The notes under the pieces were generated by a model. The model was not told where the DNA came from and made no database searches. It was given only the letters and a program-made list of their open reading frames with translations. From Prevotella sp. (GTDB taxonomy: Bacteria; Bacteroidota; Bacteroidia; Bacteroidales; Bacteroidaceae), in contig JAFTQG010000007.1 of the NCBI GenBank assembly GCA_017462915.1, positions 1-43,257 of the forward strand: a DNA stretch of 43,257 nt. Direction: 5' to 3'. Made by a program: the position numbers and the translations under genes. Position 1 is the first letter of the stretch, and each line of letters begins with the position of its first letter. Positions 8,992 to 16,212 of the stretch are shown in pieces.

Positions 8992-9042
8992 GAGGGTGTG
9001 TCAAGTCTAAAGCTATGCTTCAGATTGTCACACCCTCTTTTC
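8992..9042 (+). terminator. Intrinsic terminator of the 5S-like unit
   Basis: GAGGGTGTG (8992-9000) pairs with CACACCCTC (9029-9037), and the stem continues inward with mismatches (AGTCT/AGATT). It is followed by a T-run at 9038-9041. It ends the plus-strand unit that begins near 8645. Confidence 0.75.
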
Positions 9043-9120
9043 TGTTCCTTTTTATAGAGGTTGATAAGCCTAATTGGTCTTCATGTTGCAATCAGGTAGA
9101 CCTCCATATTTGTTGGCGTA

Positions 9121-9348
9121 TCATTTATGTTTGCGGTTAGCACGCTGCTGACGGTACTTGGCCTTCTGCATGGCAGAGCCGGAACCGTGAGCGCCGGTGA
9201 CGTATTTCTTCTTCTTGGCTTTTGTCTTCACCTTGCCGTCATCCGTGCTTTTTCGCTGACCGCCACGGCCGAAATTGATGCCGTTCTGTAGTATCAGGTC
9301 AAAATCATCCATAGTGCTTTGGCTTTTAAGGAGTCTGTCGGCAGACAT
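9121..9348 (-). CDS. Small basic protein, function unknown
   Basis: Up to 75 residues, very rich in Lys, Arg, Gly and Gln in the second half (KTKAKKKK, ending RQQRANRKHK), with an acidic start MDDFDLIL. The composition suggests RNA or ribosome association, but no domain is recognised. The start is uncertain: ATG at 9348 lies in the loop of a 14-bp hairpin, while ATG at 9312 (MDDFDL) would give 63 residues and keep the natural-looking N-terminus. It follows the AICAR transformylase gene on the same strand by about 85-120 bases. Codon use matches the core genes. Confidence 0.6.
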   Translation of the reverse strand: MSADRLLKSQSTMDDFDLILQNGINFGRGGQRKSTDDGKVKTKAKKKKYVTGAHGSGSAMQKAKYRQQRANRKHK

Positions 9349-9380
9349 ATTTCCTGTCCCTGCCGACAGACTCGGTTTTT
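9331..9380 (+). terminator. 14-bp perfect hairpin with T-run, overlapping the start of the small basic protein gene
   Basis: GAGTCTGTCGGCAG (9331-9344) and its exact complement (9360-9373) enclose a 15-base loop and are followed by GGTTTTT on the plus strand, the form of an intrinsic terminator for rightward transcription. On the minus strand the same hairpin would hold the ATG at 9348 in its loop, so it could instead act as an attenuator or translational control element. Confidence 0.5.
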
Positions 9381-9390
9381 ATAAGATATG

Positions 9391-9421
9391 CTTGCAGGGG
9401 TGCGGTATGCCCGTCTGCAAG
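9391..9421 (-). terminator. Hairpin downstream of the AICAR transformylase gene
   Basis: CTTGCAG (9391-9397) pairs with CTGCAAG (9415-9421), 13 bases beyond the stop codon of the gene at 9434. There is no strong T-run on the minus strand, so termination would be weak or partial, leaving room for read-through into the small basic protein gene. Confidence 0.35.
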
Positions 9422-9433
9422 GCTTAGGGTTTA

Positions 9434-10615
9434 TCAATGATGGAAGAGGCGCACGCCTGTGAATGCCATAGTGATGCCGTACTTGTCGCAGGTCTCTATG
9501 ACATTGTCGTCGCGTACCGAGCCGCCTGCCTGTGCTATATACTCCACGCCTGACTTATGGGCGCGCTCGATATTGTCGCCGAACGGGAAGAAGGCGTCTG
9601 AGCCGAGAGCCACTCCTCTGTTCTCGGCTATCCATGCTTTCTTCTCCTCACGTGTAAGAGGTTCCGGCTTCTCGGAGAAGAACATCTGCCATGTTCCCTC
9701 GGCAAGTACGTCCTCATAGTCGTCGGAGATATACACGTCTATGGTGTTGTCGCGGTCAGCACGGCGTATGCCCTCCTTCCATGGGAGGTTCATGACCTTC
9801 GGACACTGGCGGAGCCACCAGATGTCGGCCTTATTTCCTGCGAGGCGTGTGCAGTGGATACGTGACTGCTGGCCGGCACCGATGCCTATGGCCTGTCCGT
9901 TCTTGACATAGCATACAGAGTTTGACTGTGTGTATTTCAGTGTGATAAGTGCTATGATGAGGTCGCGCTTTGCCTCTTCTGTGAAGACCTTTGCCTGTGT
10001 AGGGATATTCTCGAAAAGGGCGTCATCGGCGAGATTCACCTCGTTGCGTCCCTGCTCGAATGTGATTCCGAAGCACTGCTTCGTCTCTACCGGTGCAGGC
10101 TTGTATGCTGGGTCTATCTTTATTACGTTGTATGTACCTTTCCTTTTCTCCTGGAGTATGGCAAGAGCCTCTGGAGTATAGTCTGGGGCGATGACACCGT
10201 CAGACACCTCACGCTTGATGATGAGTGCTGTCGCCTCGTCACAAGTGTCGGACAGGGCGATGAAGTCGCCGTAGCTTGACATACGGTCAGCACCTCTTGC
10301 GGCGGCATAGGCGCAGGCTATCGGTGTGAGAGGCACTTTGATGTCGTCCACGAAATACACCTTCTTGAGAGTGTCAGACAGTGGAAGTCCTACAGCGGCG
10401 CCGGCAGGGCTTACGTGCTTGAAGCTGGCGGCGGCAGGCAGTCCTGTAGCCTCTTTCAGTTCCTTGACGAGCTGCCATGAGTTGAAGGCGTCAAGAAAGT
10501 TGATGTAGCCAGGGCGGCCGTTAAGCACTTCGATAGGCAACTCTCCTTCTTGCATGAAGATGCGTGAAGGCTTCTGGTTCGGATTGCATCCGTACTTTAA
10601 CTGTAATTCTTTCAT
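9434..10615 (-). CDS. purH: Stand-alone AICAR formyltransferase (PurH transformylase domain)
   Basis: 393 residues corresponding only to the AICAR transformylase domain of PurH; the N-terminal IMP cyclohydrolase (MGS-like) domain is absent. The enzyme transfers a formyl group from 10-formyl-tetrahydrofolate to AICAR in the penultimate step of IMP synthesis. The catalytic Lys-His pair is in SFKHVSPAGAA (about residues 65-75). KYTQSNSVCYVKNGQAIGIGAGQQSR is the conserved nucleotide-binding region near 228-253, and the C-terminus SDAFFPFGDNIERA is typical. The length agrees with the short form found in some bacteria including Bacteroidetes, so this is probably not a truncation. IMP cyclohydrolase would have to be encoded elsewhere. 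Divergent from the 71-residue ORF at 10754. Confidence 0.88.
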   Translation of the reverse strand: MKELQLKYGCNPNQKPSRIFMQEGELPIEVLNGRPGYINFLDAFNSWQLVKELKEATGLPAAASFKHVSPAGAAVGLPLSDTLKKVYFVDDIKVPLTPIACAYAAARGADRMSSYGDFIALSDTCDEATALIIKREVSDGVIAPDYTPEALAILQEKRKGTYNVIKIDPAYKPAPVETKQCFGITFEQGRNEVNLADDALFENIPTQAKVFTEEAKRDLIIALITLKYTQSNSVCYVKNGQAIGIGAGQQSRIHCTRLAGNKADIWWLRQCPKVMNLPWKEGIRRADRDNTIDVYISDDYEDVLAEGTWQMFFSEKPEPLTREEKKAWIAENRGVALGSDAFFPFGDNIERAHKSGVEYIAQAGGSVRDDNVIETCDKYGITMAFTGVRLFHH

Positions 10616-10655
10616 TTTTTATATCTGTAGTGGTTGGTATTTCGGATAAATTGCG

Positions 10656-10728
10656 TACCTTTGCATAAGATAAGCTGCGCCTCAGCAATTCCAAGCGAGC
10701 TTGATTGCATTCGGCTTGCATTATCTTT
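10656..10728 (+). repeat. Dispersed 73-bp promoter-bearing repeat, copy 1
   Basis: Begins with the -7 box TACCTTTG (10656-10663) and ends in a second one, TATCTTTA (10722-10729). Between them lies CTCAGCAATTCC plus a CAAGC...GCTTG palindromic core. A second copy at 27448-27520 has the same length and orientation with about seven differences. Both sit directly upstream of short genes on the same strand, so the repeat probably supplies a promoter. Confidence 0.7.
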
Positions 10729-10753
10729 ACACTCGATAACCATCATTAATGTC

Positions 10754-10969
10754 ATGAAGAAAGATATCAGCCGGCTACTTGCGGAAGTAGAGAGCAAGTT
10801 GCTAAAACGCATTCACGAGCGCCCCTCTAAAGAGGCTCTTGACCGTCTTGCCTTGTTTGTGGGTTTCCAGGACTGGGAGAGTTTCAGGAAGGAACTGCAT
10901 GAAGGCGAGGACATGTACCAAGAGAACGGCAGTGCCGACGACGCGACGCCGGACACGAAACGTCAGTGA
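10754..10969 (+). CDS. Small conserved-looking helical protein, function unknown
   Basis: 71 residues starting MKKDISRLLAEVESKLLKRI, with a predicted amphipathic helix at 4-25, a central FVGFQDWESFRKELH block and an acidic C-terminus. I do not recognise it. ATG at 10754 is preferred because the upstream extension lies in the promoter repeat. Two -7 boxes (10656 and 10722) precede it. It converges on topB, with only two bases between the stop codons. Base composition matches the core genes. Confidence 0.6.
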   Translation: MKKDISRLLAEVESKLLKRIHERPSKEALDRLALFVGFQDWESFRKELHEGEDMYQENGSADDATPDTKRQ

Positions 10970-10971
10970 TG

Positions 10972-12864
10972 CTATTTCTTTTTCTTCTTCTTTTTCAGGT
11001 CATCTTCGGTCGTTATGGCGATGCGTCGGTTGCTGTTGTCGCGCAATACTTGCAGGACAATCTCCGAGACCTGCTGCTTCAGTTCTGAGATAAACTGCTG
11101 TGCATCATATTTATGGTGCTCTATATCGCGCAGTTTCTTCTCCCAGATGCCAGTCAGTTCGCAGGATTTCAGCAGTTCCTCGCGTATTATGTCTATCAGG
11201 TCGATGCCCGTCGGCGTGGCGAGCAGGTTCTTGCGTTCACGGCGTATATAGTGCCGCTTGAACAGAGTCTCTATTATTCCGGCACGCGATGACGGCCTTC
11301 CTATGCCGTTCTCTTTCAGTGCGGCGCGCAGAGACTCATCCTCAACGAACTTTCCTGCTGTCTCCATGGCGCGGAGCAGTGTCGCTTCGGTATAGTATTT
11401 CGGCGGAGTCGTCTGCTTCTCCGTGAGCGTCGGCGTGTGCGGTCCGCTCTCTCCCTTCACGAAATTAGGCAATGTCCGTTCCTCATCCTCTTTTTTCTCG
11501 CCGTCAGCAGAGGTGTTGTTGTCGCCGGTTCCTGTCTTCTGTTCTTTCGAGAAGACGACACGCCAGCCAGGCTCGAGTATCTCCTTGCCGCTGACCTTGA
11601 ACTCCACCTTTTCCTTTTCTCCCTGCACCTCTCCGTTTACCGTGGTGGTGCTTATGATGCAGTCTGGATAAAAGACGGCAATGAAGCGTCGTGCAATGAG
11701 GTCAAAGACACTGCGCTCGGCATCGTTGAGCCCCTGCGGAGGCACTCCCGTAGGGATTATGGCATGGTGGTCGGTAACTTTTGAAGAGTCGAAGATACGC
11801 TTAGACTTCGGCAGTTTCTTGCCGCCCAAAGGCCTTACGAGGTCTGCATAAGGAGCCTGTCCTGCATATTTCGTCTGGAACAGTCCGTTGAGCGTCTGCG
11901 GACATTTTGGGTAAATGTCGTCAGAGAGATACTGTGTGTCGACGCGCGGATATGTCGTGAACTTTCTTTCGTACAGAGACTGTATCGTCCTCAGCGTCAT
12001 GTCTGCCGAGTAGGAGAACTTCTTGTTACATTCCACCTGCAGGGACGTAAGGTCGAAAAGTTGCGGACACTGCTCCTTGCCCTTCTTCTTCTCCACCTTT
12101 GTCACGGTGAACGGCCTGCCCTCTATGATGGAGAAGGCCGCCTCGCCCTCCTCTTTCTTCAGGTATTTGCCTTTCGTGGCAGTGAATGTCGTGCCGCGGA
12201 ATATGGTGGAGAGCACCCAATAAGGTTCCGGGACGAAATTCTCTATCTCCCTTTGCCTGTTCACTATCAGTGCGAGAGTAGGGGTCTGCACTCGTCCTAT
12301 GGAGAGAATCTGCCTGTTCTGTCCGTATTTCAGGGTGTACAGGCGTGTGGCATTCATGCCGAGCAGCCAGTCGCCGATGGCGCGCGAGAGCCCTGCGAAG
12401 TACAGCGACTGATACTCGCTCTGGTCCTTAAGGTTCTGGAAGCCTTCGCGTATGGCATCCTCTGTCAGCGAGCTTATCCACAGTCGCTTGACAGGACACG
12501 TAGCACCGGCTTTCTGCATGACCCATCTCTGTATCAGTTCGCCTTCCTGTCCGGCATCTCCGCAGTTTATTATGCCGTCGGCAGCCTTCATCAGTTTTTC
12601 TATTACGGCAAACTGTTTCTCTATGTGTTGGGCAGGGATGAGCTTTATGCCGAATCGCGGAGGTAGCATAGGCAATGCCGAGAGCGACCACGCCTTCCAA
12701 CGGTCGGTGTAGTCGTTCGGCTCTTTCAGTTCGCACAGGTGGCCGAAAGTCCATGTCACCTGGTAACCGTTGCCCTCTATATATCCGTCCTTCGCCTGTG
12801 TCGCCCCTATCACTTTGGCGATGTCACGGGCGACGGACGGTTTCTCTGCGATGCAAACTATCAC
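10972..12864 (-). CDS. topB: DNA topoisomerase III (type IA)
   Basis: 630 residues. The N-terminal TOPRIM domain starts IVCIAEKPSVARDIAKVIG and includes the acidic metal-binding block NCGDAGQEGELIQRW (about residues 100-114). The strand-passage domains follow, with the catalytic tyrosine in FTTYPRVDTQYL near residue 305. HHAIIPTG and YTEATLLRAMETAG...GIGRPSSRAGIIETL are the further conserved blocks. It lacks C-terminal zinc fingers and ends in a run of seven lysines, probably a DNA-binding tail. The role is decatenation of replication and recombination intermediates. It lies 20 bases downstream of rmlB on the same strand and may be co-transcribed with it. Confidence 0.92.
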   Translation of the reverse strand: MIVCIAEKPSVARDIAKVIGATQAKDGYIEGNGYQVTWTFGHLCELKEPNDYTDRWKAWSLSALPMLPPRFGIKLIPAQHIEKQFAVIEKLMKAADGIINCGDAGQEGELIQRWVMQKAGATCPVKRLWISSLTEDAIREGFQNLKDQSEYQSLYFAGLSRAIGDWLLGMNATRLYTLKYGQNRQILSIGRVQTPTLALIVNRQREIENFVPEPYWVLSTIFRGTTFTATKGKYLKKEEGEAAFSIIEGRPFTVTKVEKKKGKEQCPQLFDLTSLQVECNKKFSYSADMTLRTIQSLYERKFTTYPRVDTQYLSDDIYPKCPQTLNGLFQTKYAGQAPYADLVRPLGGKKLPKSKRIFDSSKVTDHHAIIPTGVPPQGLNDAERSVFDLIARRFIAVFYPDCIISTTTVNGEVQGEKEKVEFKVSGKEILEPGWRVVFSKEQKTGTGDNNTSADGEKKEDEERTLPNFVKGESGPHTPTLTEKQTTPPKYYTEATLLRAMETAGKFVEDESLRAALKENGIGRPSSRAGIIETLFKRHYIRRERKNLLATPTGIDLIDIIREELLKSCELTGIWEKKLRDIEHHKYDAQQFISELKQQVSEIVLQVLRDNSNRRIAITTEDDLKKKKKKK

Positions 12865-12884
12865 GTTTTCTTCTGTTTTTCTAT

Positions 12885-14018
12885 TTAGCGGTTAGAGTAC
12901 ATGGACTCGTAGTATTTCTCGTATTCGCCGCTTGTGATGTTATCCATCCAAGCCTCGTTCTCGAGATACCACTTGACAGTCTTCTCTATGCCCTCCTCAA
13001 ATTGCAGTGAAGGCTCCCATCCGAGTTCCTTCTGGAGCTTTGTGGAGTCTATGGCATAGCGTGCGTCATGGCCGAGACGGTCAGTGACATAGGTGATGAG
13101 GTCGAGGTCAGCACCCTCAGGACGGCCGAGCAGACGGTCTACAGTCTTGATGACGGTCTTGATGATGTCGATGTTCTTCCACTCGTTGAAGCCGCCGATA
13201 TTATATGTCTCGGCGATTTTCCCGTTATGGAATATCACGTCTATGGCACGTGCGTGGTCTACGACATAGAGCCAGTCGCGCACGTTCTCGCCCTTGCCGT
13301 ATACAGGGAGAGGCTTGCGGTGGCGTATGTTGTTGATGAAGAGAGGGATGAGCTTCTCAGGGAACTGGTATGGGCCGTAGTTGTTCGAGCAGTTGGTCAC
13401 TATCGTCGGCATACCGTAAGTGTCATGGAAGGCGCGTACGAAGTGGTCAGAACTTGCCTTTGATGCCGAGTATGGAGAGTGTGGATTGTATTTTGTCGTC
13501 TCGTAGAAGAAGTCCTTTCCGTATGCGAGATGGTGCTCAGACGACGATGCTGTAGTGGTGAACGGCGGTTCGATGCCCTCTGGATTTGTCATCTCGAGTG
13601 CCCCGTAGACCTCGTCTGTAGAGATATGGTAGAAGCGCTTGCCCTCGTATCCCTCAGGCAGAGACTCCCAGTAGAGCTTTGCTGCCTGCAGGAGTGTCAG
13701 TGTGCCCATGACGTTTGTGCGTGCGAAGGTGAACGGATCCTTGATGCTGCGGTCCACATGGCTCTCTGCGGCGAGGTGTATGATGCCATCGATATGCTCT
13801 TCCTGCATGAGCTTGTAGAACGCGTCGAAGTCGCAGATGTCCATCTTCACGAACTTGTAGTTAGGTTTGTCCTCGATGTCCTTGAGGTTGGCGAGGTTGC
13901 CTGCGTACGTCAGTTTGTCAAGGTTGATGATTTTGTACTCAGGATACTTGTTCACGAAAAGTCGGACAACGTGAGAGCCGATAAATCCGGCACCGCCGGT
14001 GATTACAATCGATTTCAT
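12885..14018 (-). CDS. rmlB: dTDP-glucose 4,6-dehydratase
   Basis: 377-residue extended short-chain dehydrogenase/reductase. The NAD-binding motif GGAGFIGSH is at 8-16, LAAESHVDRSI near 83, the catalytic STDEVYG near 135 and YSASKASSDH near 183. The motif GPYQFPEKLIPL is diagnostic of RmlB. The enzyme converts dTDP-glucose to dTDP-4-keto-6-deoxyglucose for rhamnose and other deoxysugars in surface polysaccharide. It is slightly longer than the usual 350-360 residues because of an insertion after EVYGAL. No rmlA, rmlC or rmlD is adjacent, so the pathway is scattered. Confidence 0.93.
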   Translation of the reverse strand: MKSIVITGGAGFIGSHVVRLFVNKYPEYKIINLDKLTYAGNLANLKDIEDKPNYKFVKMDICDFDAFYKLMQEEHIDGIIHLAAESHVDRSIKDPFTFARTNVMGTLTLLQAAKLYWESLPEGYEGKRFYHISTDEVYGALEMTNPEGIEPPFTTTASSSEHHLAYGKDFFYETTKYNPHSPYSASKASSDHFVRAFHDTYGMPTIVTNCSNNYGPYQFPEKLIPLFINNIRHRKPLPVYGKGENVRDWLYVVDHARAIDVIFHNGKIAETYNIGGFNEWKNIDIIKTVIKTVDRLLGRPEGADLDLITYVTDRLGHDARYAIDSTKLQKELGWEPSLQFEEGIEKTVKWYLENEAWMDNITSGEYEKYYESMYSNR

Positions 14019-14067
14019 GATGTTGCTTTTTAGAGAATGTTTGAAAATATGTAGAAATGTTTTTTTA

Positions 14068-14086
14068 TAAGTAAGTCACTAAAATT
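14068..14086 (+). repeat. Solo MITE terminal repeat abutting MITE copy 1
   Basis: TAAGTAAGTCACTAAAATT immediately precedes an identical start of the full MITE at 14087, so one terminal repeat is duplicated in tandem. It could be the relic of a nested or abortive insertion. Confidence 0.6.
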
Positions 14087-14176
14087 TAAGTAAGTCACTA
14101 AAATGAATGTATACATACAAGATGCAAGTATCTGCTTTATCATAGATATTATCGTCTGATTTTGGTGACCTGCTTA
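14087..14176 (+). mobile_element. 90-bp MITE, copy 1
   Basis: Starts TAAGTAAGTCACTAAAATG and ends in the partly degraded inverse (GGTGACCTGCTTA). The interior, including ATGTATACATACAAGATG and CTGCTTTATCAT, matches copy 2 at 15905-15994 at most positions. It has no coding capacity and lies 18 bases beyond the stop codon of the MATE gene. Confidence 0.75.
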
Positions 14177-14194
14177 CAATAGTTTTCATCCGTG

Positions 14195-15700
14195 TCAGCT
14201 GTCCAGCGACGAGTAGCGCGGCGTGTTCGTCGACCATGGTGCGACCTGCTTCGGAGCCTCTGCCGCGTTGCGGTTGACATGTTTCGAGAGCTCTTTCTCT
14301 ATCCGCTCGCTCTCGGAAAGCTCTACGGCAGGAGTATTCATCGGGTCTCTCTCCATGCGGCGGAAGCGACGCATGTATATGCCCATTATCACGGCGGTCA
14401 CGACAGCGGCTATTGCGTCGCTTGCAGGGAGTGCCGCCCATACGCCGTCAATGCCGTATATCGGTGGCAGTATTACTACCAGCGGTATGAGGAAAAGCAT
14501 CTGTCTCGAGAGAGAGAGGAATGCGCTTATCTTAGCCTTTCCCAATGAGAGGAAGAAGTTTGTCACCACTATCTGATAGCCGATGATGGGGAACAGGAGC
14601 ATATTGATGCGCAGTCCGTATGTCGCCGCCTCTATCAGATCGCTGTCGGTGGTGAAGAGGCGTATTATGGTTCTTGGGAAGAACTCTCCCACAGTCCAGC
14701 CCACGAGCATCACGAGCGTGGCGCTTGTTATGGCGTAGTTGAGGGTCTTGAGCATACGTCCGTACTGTCTTGCGCCGAAGTTATAGCCGACAATAGGTTG
14801 CATACCCTGGTTTATGCCGATGCATATCATGACGAACATGAACGAAATCCTGTTGCCTATGCCGTAGGCACCCACTGCCATATCGCCGCCGTAGGACACG
14901 AGGGCGTTGTTTATGAATATGATGACGAGACACGCGCAGGCGTTCATGAGGAACGGCGATATGCCAATCCCGATGATGCGCCGCACGAGGTCGCCCTTCA
15001 GACGGTAGATGCCGCGGTGGAGATGCAGCAGCTCGTTTTTGTCAGACATCAGCTTGAACTGCCAGCAGAGCGCGAGAAACTGTGCGAGGACCGTTGCCAG
15101 TGCCGCTCCGCGTATGCCCATATCGAGGCCGTAGATGAATATCGGGTCGAGTATGGTGTTTGTCACCACGGTGAATATCGTGGCGTACATCGCCATCTTT
15201 GGCTTCGAGGCGGCGCGCAGTACGGCATTCATGCCGAAGTAAAGATGGGTGATGATGTTTCCGCACAGCAATATCTCCATGTATTCGCGGGCGTACGGCA
15301 GAGTCTGGTCTGACGCTCCGAAGAACCGCAGTATAGGGTCGAGGAACGTGAGGCATACTATGGCGAAGACTATACCTATGATGGAGTTGAGCGTGACATT
15401 GTTTCCGAGGATGTTCTTCGCACCCTCATAGTTCTTCTGTCCGAGGAATACGCTGATGAGAGTCGACGAGCCGAGACCTACCGCTGCGCCGAATGCGCCC
15501 GACAGGTTCATGAAAGGGAATGTTATGGCAAGTCCTGCTATCGCCATCGGGCCGACGCCTTGGCCGATGAATATGGAGTCCACCATGTTGTACAGAGAGC
15601 TTGCCACCATCGCCACGATGGCAGGCAAAGCATACTGCGCCAGCAGTTTGCCGACAGGCTTTGTGCCGAGTTCAAGTGTCTTCTGTTTCTGTTGCATCAT
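14195..15700 (-). CDS. MATE-family multidrug/Na+ antiporter
   Basis: About 501 residues with twelve hydrophobic segments arranged as two homologous halves. Family landmarks are LAQYALPAIVAMVASSLYNMVDSIFIGQ in the first helix region, the GLGSSTLISVFLGQ loop, and GINQGMQPIVGYNFGARQYGR in the second half. Such proteins export cationic drugs or metabolites in exchange for Na+ or H+; the substrate cannot be told from sequence. ATG at 15700 (MMQQKQK) is chosen because the longer TTG start lies inside the -7 box. The last 60 residues are a polar cytoplasmic tail. The gene is flanked by two MITEs in the same orientation. Confidence 0.88.
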   Translation of the reverse strand: MMQQKQKTLELGTKPVGKLLAQYALPAIVAMVASSLYNMVDSIFIGQGVGPMAIAGLAITFPFMNLSGAFGAAVGLGSSTLISVFLGQKNYEGAKNILGNNVTLNSIIGIVFAIVCLTFLDPILRFFGASDQTLPYAREYMEILLCGNIITHLYFGMNAVLRAASKPKMAMYATIFTVVTNTILDPIFIYGLDMGIRGAALATVLAQFLALCWQFKLMSDKNELLHLHRGIYRLKGDLVRRIIGIGISPFLMNACACLVIIFINNALVSYGGDMAVGAYGIGNRISFMFVMICIGINQGMQPIVGYNFGARQYGRMLKTLNYAITSATLVMLVGWTVGEFFPRTIIRLFTTDSDLIEAATYGLRINMLLFPIIGYQIVVTNFFLSLGKAKISAFLSLSRQMLFLIPLVVILPPIYGIDGVWAALPASDAIAAVVTAVIMGIYMRRFRRMERDPMNTPAVELSESERIEKELSKHVNRNAAEAPKQVAPWSTNTPRYSSLDS

Positions 15701-15715
15701 AAAGGATATTTGGTG

Positions 15716-15723
15716 CAAAATTA
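15716..15723 (-). promoter_or_regulatory. -7 box (TAATTTTG) of the MATE gene
   Basis: The minus strand reads TAATTTTGCACC and ends only about 15 bases before the ATG at 15700, predicting a very short leader of roughly ten bases. Confidence 0.55.
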
Positions 15724-15904
15724 CAAAAAATCTCTGTCATAACAGCATAAAATCAGGAAAAATGATTTTAACGTCTGTTTCTCTTGACATAATTGGCTGA
15801 TTATCCTGTCTTGAGAGCGATTTGTCAGTCTGTTGCGGTCGTGGATTCAAGTCTTTGCATATTGATGATGAAACAGCCGGAACATCTGTAGAAAATCAGC
15901 ATGT

Positions 15905-15994
15905 TAAGTAAGTCACAAAAATTAATGTATACATACAAGATGTAAGTGCTTGCTTTATCATGGATTGTATCGTTTAATTTTTGTGACTTACTTA
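15905..15994 (+). mobile_element. 90-bp MITE, copy 2, with perfect 21-bp inverted ends
   Basis: The left end TAAGTAAGTCACAAAAATTA is matched by its exact complement at the right end (21 bp perfect). The ends begin with TA, in line with insertion at a TA dinucleotide. On the minus strand its first 32 bases match 28 of 32 bases of the transposon end at 43085-43116. It lies in the intergenic region between the MATE and giant adhesin genes and is less degraded than copy 1. Confidence 0.85.
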
Positions 15995-16136
15995 TACCCT
16001 CTCCCGTGGTGAGCATGAAGCTAACGGATTTTCCTTTTTCGCTACAATATTGTTCCTTATGACCGCTTGGAATGTCTTTTTGACACGAATATGTCAGAAA
16101 ACTGTGCAAAAATGTCCTTAATACAGAAAATTTACG

Positions 16137-16144
16137 TAACTTTG
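16137..16144 (+). promoter_or_regulatory. -7 box (TAACTTTG) of the giant secreted protein gene
   Basis: TAACTTTGTCC matches TAnnTTTG and lies 69 bases upstream of the ATG at 16213. The leader in between is AT-rich, ending TTTAATTATTACA just before the ATG, the usual form in Bacteroidetes. Confidence 0.6.
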
Positions 16145-16212
16145 TCCTCGCTGAGCACAGCAGAAAGGGTCAGCAATCAAATATTTTCTATATAAAAACT
16201 TTAATTATTACA

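Noticed and set aside
12061-12666. Plus-strand open frame of 201 codons inside topB
   Set aside because: It overlaps conserved topoisomerase III blocks and has no recognisable domains or upstream signal.
14087-15994. A composite transposon carrying the MATE gene
   Set aside because: The flanking elements are MITEs without transposase, and no outer target duplication could be demonstrated; reported only as a possibility.
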